DNA of 9,443 nucleotides from the NCBI GenBank assembly GCA_018400545.1, contig JAGYLT010000074.1, forward strand, positions 1-9,443, given 5' to 3'. Made by a program: the position numbers and the translations under genes. Source of the DNA: Bacteroidales bacterium. Lineage in GTDB: Bacteria > Bacteroidota > Bacteroidia > Bacteroidales > 4484-276. This document shows positions 6,570-9,443 of the stretch, piece after piece. The notes below the pieces were generated by a model. It ran no database searches and was not told the origin of the DNA. It was given only the letters and a program-made list of their open reading frames with translations. Positions within the stretch are counted from its first letter, which is position 1; every line of letters starts with the position of its first letter.

Positions 6570-7728
6570 ATGAAACATATAATTTCTTTAACAGCTTTGA
6601 TAATGAAGCTTTCAGCACTGGTGTTGTTTAACGGCTGCGATGAAGACGAGCCTTGCGCTCTCTGCCTGCTCACAATCGCTGGCTTTGAATATGAGGCAAG
6701 CAACGATATGGTGGCTCCAACTACCGTAAAATTCACCAACAATTCCATTTTGGCAACTTCCTATCAATGGGGATTTTGGCAACGGACAAACCTCTACTGA
6801 GGCTGAACCGGAAGTTACTTTTAACGAACCCGGGAACTACACAGTTTCGCTATCCGTTGGGCCAACTCATGATTTGCATTACAACCAACTCCAAAAACAG
6901 GTTGCCATGCAGGTGAAAGACCCCAATGCCGGCAAGGTGAAAACCCTCTACTTTACCGACCGTACCACTCATAGTGTCCGTTATGTAAGCCTCGACGGGA
7001 ATCCTCCGGTGGTGAATGATTTTGGACACACAGCATTGGATAAACCCTACGGAATGGCTATTGATACGGCCAATGCACGGGTTTTTGTTTCGGATTACAG
7101 AGAAGGAGTTATCTATAGCTATGACCTCGAAGGCTTCGATTTGCAGGTAGTTATCGACATCAATAATCCGGTGCTTTACGACCCCTTCGGCCTCGAAATT
7201 ATCGACGATAAACTCTACTGGGGAACAGAAGGTGAAATTGGCCGTTGCAACATGGATGGCAGTGAAGCGGAGGTTTTCATCACCATGTCAACATCCTCAA
7301 AACCTGAAATGGCCATCGACATTGCCTGGGATTACCTTTCGGGTAATTTCATTTTCAGTAATGACAAATATGAATTTTCGGGCGGGATGTACAGTGTGAA
7401 TTTTGATGGCACCACGTTTACGGAACTCGTGCCGGAAACCAACGGTGGCGCCATAGCCCTCGATGTTGAAAACAATAAAATGTATTATGCCGACATGGAC
7501 AAAGGTATTTGCATAGCCAACCTTGACGGCAGCAACGAAGTGGTGATCGCTCCTGAAATGACCGATATTTATTGCTGGGGCATGGCCATCGACCATGATG
7601 CCGGAAAGATTTACTGGAGCGACAAAACCAATGGCGTTATTGTCAGAGCTAACCTGGATGGCAGTGAAAAAGAAGAATTCATTACCGATTGTAATCCTTA
7701 TGCTATTGCAATTGATACTTACAGATAA
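6570..7728 (+). pseudogene. PKD + six-bladed YWTD/NHL-like propeller lipoprotein, frameshifted
   Basis: The conceptual repaired product is 385 aa. It has a lipoprotein signal ending in FNGC (Cys 23) followed by acidic DEDEP, like surface-export signals of Bacteroidota lipoproteins. A PKD domain follows (about 36-118), with SYQW, DFGNG and the closing EPGNYTVSLSV. Then six repeats begin at about residues 126 (LYFTD), 171 (VFVSD), 215 (LYWGT), 260 (FIFSN), 304 (MYYAD) and 347 (IYWSD), each ending near a DG(S/T) turn. The even 43-45-residue spacing fits a complete six-bladed propeller. As written, the first frame stops at 6798-6800 after 76 aa, halfway through PKD. The rest is readable only in another frame, where the first usable starts (TTG 6874, ATG 6907) give no signal peptide. 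It lies 26 bp after susD, the SusE/F-like slot, which suggests ligand or cell-surface binding; no catalytic motif is seen. It may be intact in the organism if the extra base is a sequence error. Confidence 0.82.
6769..6772 (+). other. Frameshift site: GGGG run in the PKD domain
   Basis: In-frame reading gives SYQW-GFWQRTNLY-stop. Dropping one G from the four-G run gives SYQW-DFGNGQTS and continues open through the rest of PKD and all six propeller repeats to 7728. The PKD consensus W(D)FG(D/N)G fixes the break to within a few bases. A short homopolymer is a common place for both sequencing indels and real slippage mutations. Confidence 0.85.
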
Positions 7729-7758
7729 AATTCATTTTAAACTTAAACTTTAAAAATT

Positions 7759-9414
7759 ATGACTATGAAACATTTACTTTTTGCTTTGATGATGGCTTTT
7801 GCCATTAACACAATGGGACAAGTTCCTACCAACTGGTTTATTGATACTCCGGAGCCGGATGATATAAGCCTGAGCCCAAACACGGAATTCTTTACCGAGG
7901 GGACTACCTCTTGCGAAATGACCCTACACACCACCAATGTACCCTATTTGATAAGTGAAAATTACACTGTAAATATGGGGGCAAGCTACACCTTTTCTAT
8001 TGATGTGCTGGATAATGACACACGTGGCGTTTTGAAAATTTATGCTGAATTTTATGATGCCGATGGTAATGATATCTGGGGAGAAGAGCCGGTGTATTCT
8101 GAAGATAATCCTGACTGGCAAACCATTACCTGGTCGGCAGTAGTGCCCGATGGAGCTGTGGAAGGCTATGTTTGGATTAAGTTTTACGATGATGAAGCTT
8201 TTGTGGATGAAGCCATTGCATATGTTGACAATGCCATTTTTATGGAAGACGGAGCCGCAAATGCCGTTGCTAACGGCGGATTTGAAAACTGGGCGGCATT
8301 TGGTATTGAAAACGCCTACTGCATCAATGATGATGCTGTGGATGTGCGTTACAATGCAGCGGTAGAAAGTGTTGATCCGGCTGATTTTATGCTTTCAGGA
8401 ACCGCCGACATCACTTTTTCCAATGCCGAAATTGATATGGATATGCCGAGCCTCGTCCACCTGAGCGGTGCTTCCGAGCCCATCAACTTCGACCTTACCA
8501 TCGACATGCTAGCACAGGAAGGACTTGAAGGAAACAGTTCGGTTGATCTCTACGGCGGCATTGCTCCGATAGCATATACCAATTCAGCAAATCCTGATGG
8601 TGTGCTTGAAAATGGGATTTCAGCCACTTTCCATGGAATGGTTTCCGCAAACGATGCCTACAACAATTTCTGGGTGCATGACGCTGCCGGAGAATACAAC
8701 GGAGTAATGGGATTTAGCTACAGCTTTATCGAAGAGGTGGCTGTTGGCGATGAAGTATTATTTACCGGTAAAAGGGATGAATATTACGACTTAAACGAAA
8801 TAGTCGATCCGGTGATCATCGAAATTGTAAGCACAGGTAATGTACCTTATGCACCCGCTGTTATCATGGGTTCGGAGATTGATACCACATTGCCGGCAAA
8901 CGATCCGATGGCCGAAAAATGGGAAGGTCAGTTGGTGGAAATTCATAATGCCCTGGTTACCGAAGTTGCTTCAGATTCTACATTTTATAAGTGCACAGAT
9001 GATGACGGTGCCACTTACTTTAAAATCGGCGACAATGTTGATTATCAGCTTGCGCACACCATGCTGGAGGTTGGCCAGGTTTATTCCATCACCGGCGTTG
9101 TTGATTTTTCATATGGCGTTTATCGCTTAAACCCACGTGGTGCTGATGATATCGTAAACACAACCGGAATTGCGGAAAGCGTAAATATTTCATATCGTGT
9201 ATTCCCAAATCCCACATCGGATGTCCTGAATATATCAGCGGATGAAATGATTACAAATGTTCGCATTTCGGACATAAACGGCGCACTCGTTTCTGAAAGC
9301 AAAGTGTTGGAAAATCAAGCATCAATTGATGTTTCCTCTCTTGCACCGGGAATGTATTTCGTAAATATTCGCACATCAGCCGGAAGCAAAACTTCCAGGA
9401 TTGTAATCCGATAA
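7759..9414 (+). CDS. T9SS-secreted multidomain protein: carbohydrate-binding-like module, tandem OB-fold-like domains, sorting tag
   Basis: This 551-aa acidic protein appears exported by Sec and then by the type IX secretion system. The signal peptide is about 1-20 (MKHLLFALMMAFAINTMG, cleaved before QVPTNW). Residues about 25-162 look like a jelly-roll carbohydrate-binding-type module (VLKIYAEFYDADGNDIW, then a closing AYVDNAIF). Residues about 196-266 resemble an Ig-like linker (ESVDPADFMLSGTADITF). Two OB-fold-like modules follow: about 285-358 (GMVSANDAYNNFWVHDAAG, VGDEVLFTGKRDEY) and about 385-466 (WEGQLVEIHNALVTEV, VGQVYSITGVVDF). The T9SS type A sorting domain is about 478-551 (VFPNPTSDVLNI, ISDINGALV, LAPGMYFVNI). 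No catalytic domain is visible. ATG 7759 is the first start; ATG 7765 (MKHLLF) is equally plausible and makes little difference. It sits 30 bp after the propeller gene, so it is probably co-transcribed. Domain names for the middle part are inferred from pattern only. Confidence 0.8.
   Translation: MTMKHLLFALMMAFAINTMGQVPTNWFIDTPEPDDISLSPNTEFFTEGTTSCEMTLHTTNVPYLISENYTVNMGASYTFSIDVLDNDTRGVLKIYAEFYDADGNDIWGEEPVYSEDNPDWQTITWSAVVPDGAVEGYVWIKFYDDEAFVDEAIAYVDNAIFMEDGAANAVANGGFENWAAFGIENAYCINDDAVDVRYNAAVESVDPADFMLSGTADITFSNAEIDMDMPSLVHLSGASEPINFDLTIDMLAQEGLEGNSSVDLYGGIAPIAYTNSANPDGVLENGISATFHGMVSANDAYNNFWVHDAAGEYNGVMGFSYSFIEEVAVGDEVLFTGKRDEYYDLNEIVDPVIIEIVSTGNVPYAPAVIMGSEIDTTLPANDPMAEKWEGQLVEIHNALVTEVASDSTFYKCTDDDGATYFKIGDNVDYQLAHTMLEVGQVYSITGVVDFSYGVYRLNPRGADDIVNTTGIAESVNISYRVFPNPTSDVLNISADEMITNVRISDINGALVSESKVLENQASIDVSSLAPGMYFVNIRTSAGSKTSRIVIR
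9382..9396. other. Small inverted repeat inside the end of the T9SS gene
   Basis: GGAAG (9382-9386) and CTTCC (9392-9396) could pair around a five-base loop. It lies in codons of the sorting domain, 18 bases before the stop, with no T-tract after it. It is therefore probably coincidental and not a terminator. The 29 bases after the stop (9415-9443) show no terminator or new gene start. Confidence 0.2.
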
Positions 9415-9443
9415 CAAGGCAGGTTTTGAACAAGAAAACAACA

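Noticed and set aside
6554..6748. Minus-strand reading frame opposite the start of the PKD lipoprotein gene
   Set aside because: It lies wholly opposite a well-supported signal peptide and PKD region and shows no domain of its own.
6874..7728. Propeller half as an independent gene starting at TTG 6874
   Set aside because: The open frame extends further upstream through the second half of the PKD domain, there is no signal peptide, and an extracellular-type propeller without export makes little sense; it is the 3' part of the frameshifted gene.
1..9443. CRISPR array, tRNA/rRNA gene, insertion sequence or phage genes
   Set aside because: No regularly spaced identical repeats, no tRNA-like cloverleaf or rRNA text, and no transposase or phage-like protein was seen on either strand.

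Overview
The window reads as a Bacteroidota chromosome. The evidence is a SusC/SusD pair, an ECF sigma factor next to a FecR-type anti-sigma factor with a C-terminal DUF4974-like domain, a type IX secretion (T9SS) C-terminal sorting domain, and AT-rich leaders without a Shine-Dalgarno sequence before almost every gene. The T9SS tag and moderate GC would suit a free-living or anaerobic Bacteroidales/Marinilabiliales-type lineage, but the exact taxon cannot be read from this sequence.

Layout, all genes on the + strand. Positions 1-207 are a non-coding leader. It holds a dispersed-repeat-like segment (1-38), five tandem degenerate heptamers (104-138) and a perfect 12-bp dyad (169-180 / 194-205) just before a TTG-started ECF sigma gene (208-795). 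A 139-bp gap (796-934) contains a candidate sigma-dependent promoter. After it come fecR (935-1891), a SusC-like TonB-dependent receptor with an N-terminal STN domain (1909-5211), a SusD-like lipoprotein (5224-6543), a PKD plus six-bladed YWTD-type propeller lipoprotein broken by a one-base frameshift (6570-7728), and a T9SS-exported multidomain protein (7759-9414). From fecR onward the gaps are only 12-30 bp, so these genes look like one operon. The last 29 bases hold nothing recognisable, and the operon may continue beyond the window.

Inferred working model: the SusC/SusD pair captures and imports a ligand through the outer membrane. The STN domain of SusC reports occupancy to FecR in the periplasm, and FecR releases the ECF sigma factor, which raises transcription of the operon. 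The two downstream surface or secreted proteins sit where SusE/SusF-type accessory binding proteins usually lie. No glycoside hydrolase, lyase, sulfatase or peptidase is present, so the substrate is unknown and a polysaccharide should not be assumed.

The points most worth a second look are the G-run frameshift in the PKD/propeller lipoprotein, the dyad over the sigma promoter/start region, the candidate ECF promoter before fecR, and the binding-only accessory proteins (propeller and tandem OB-fold-like modules).
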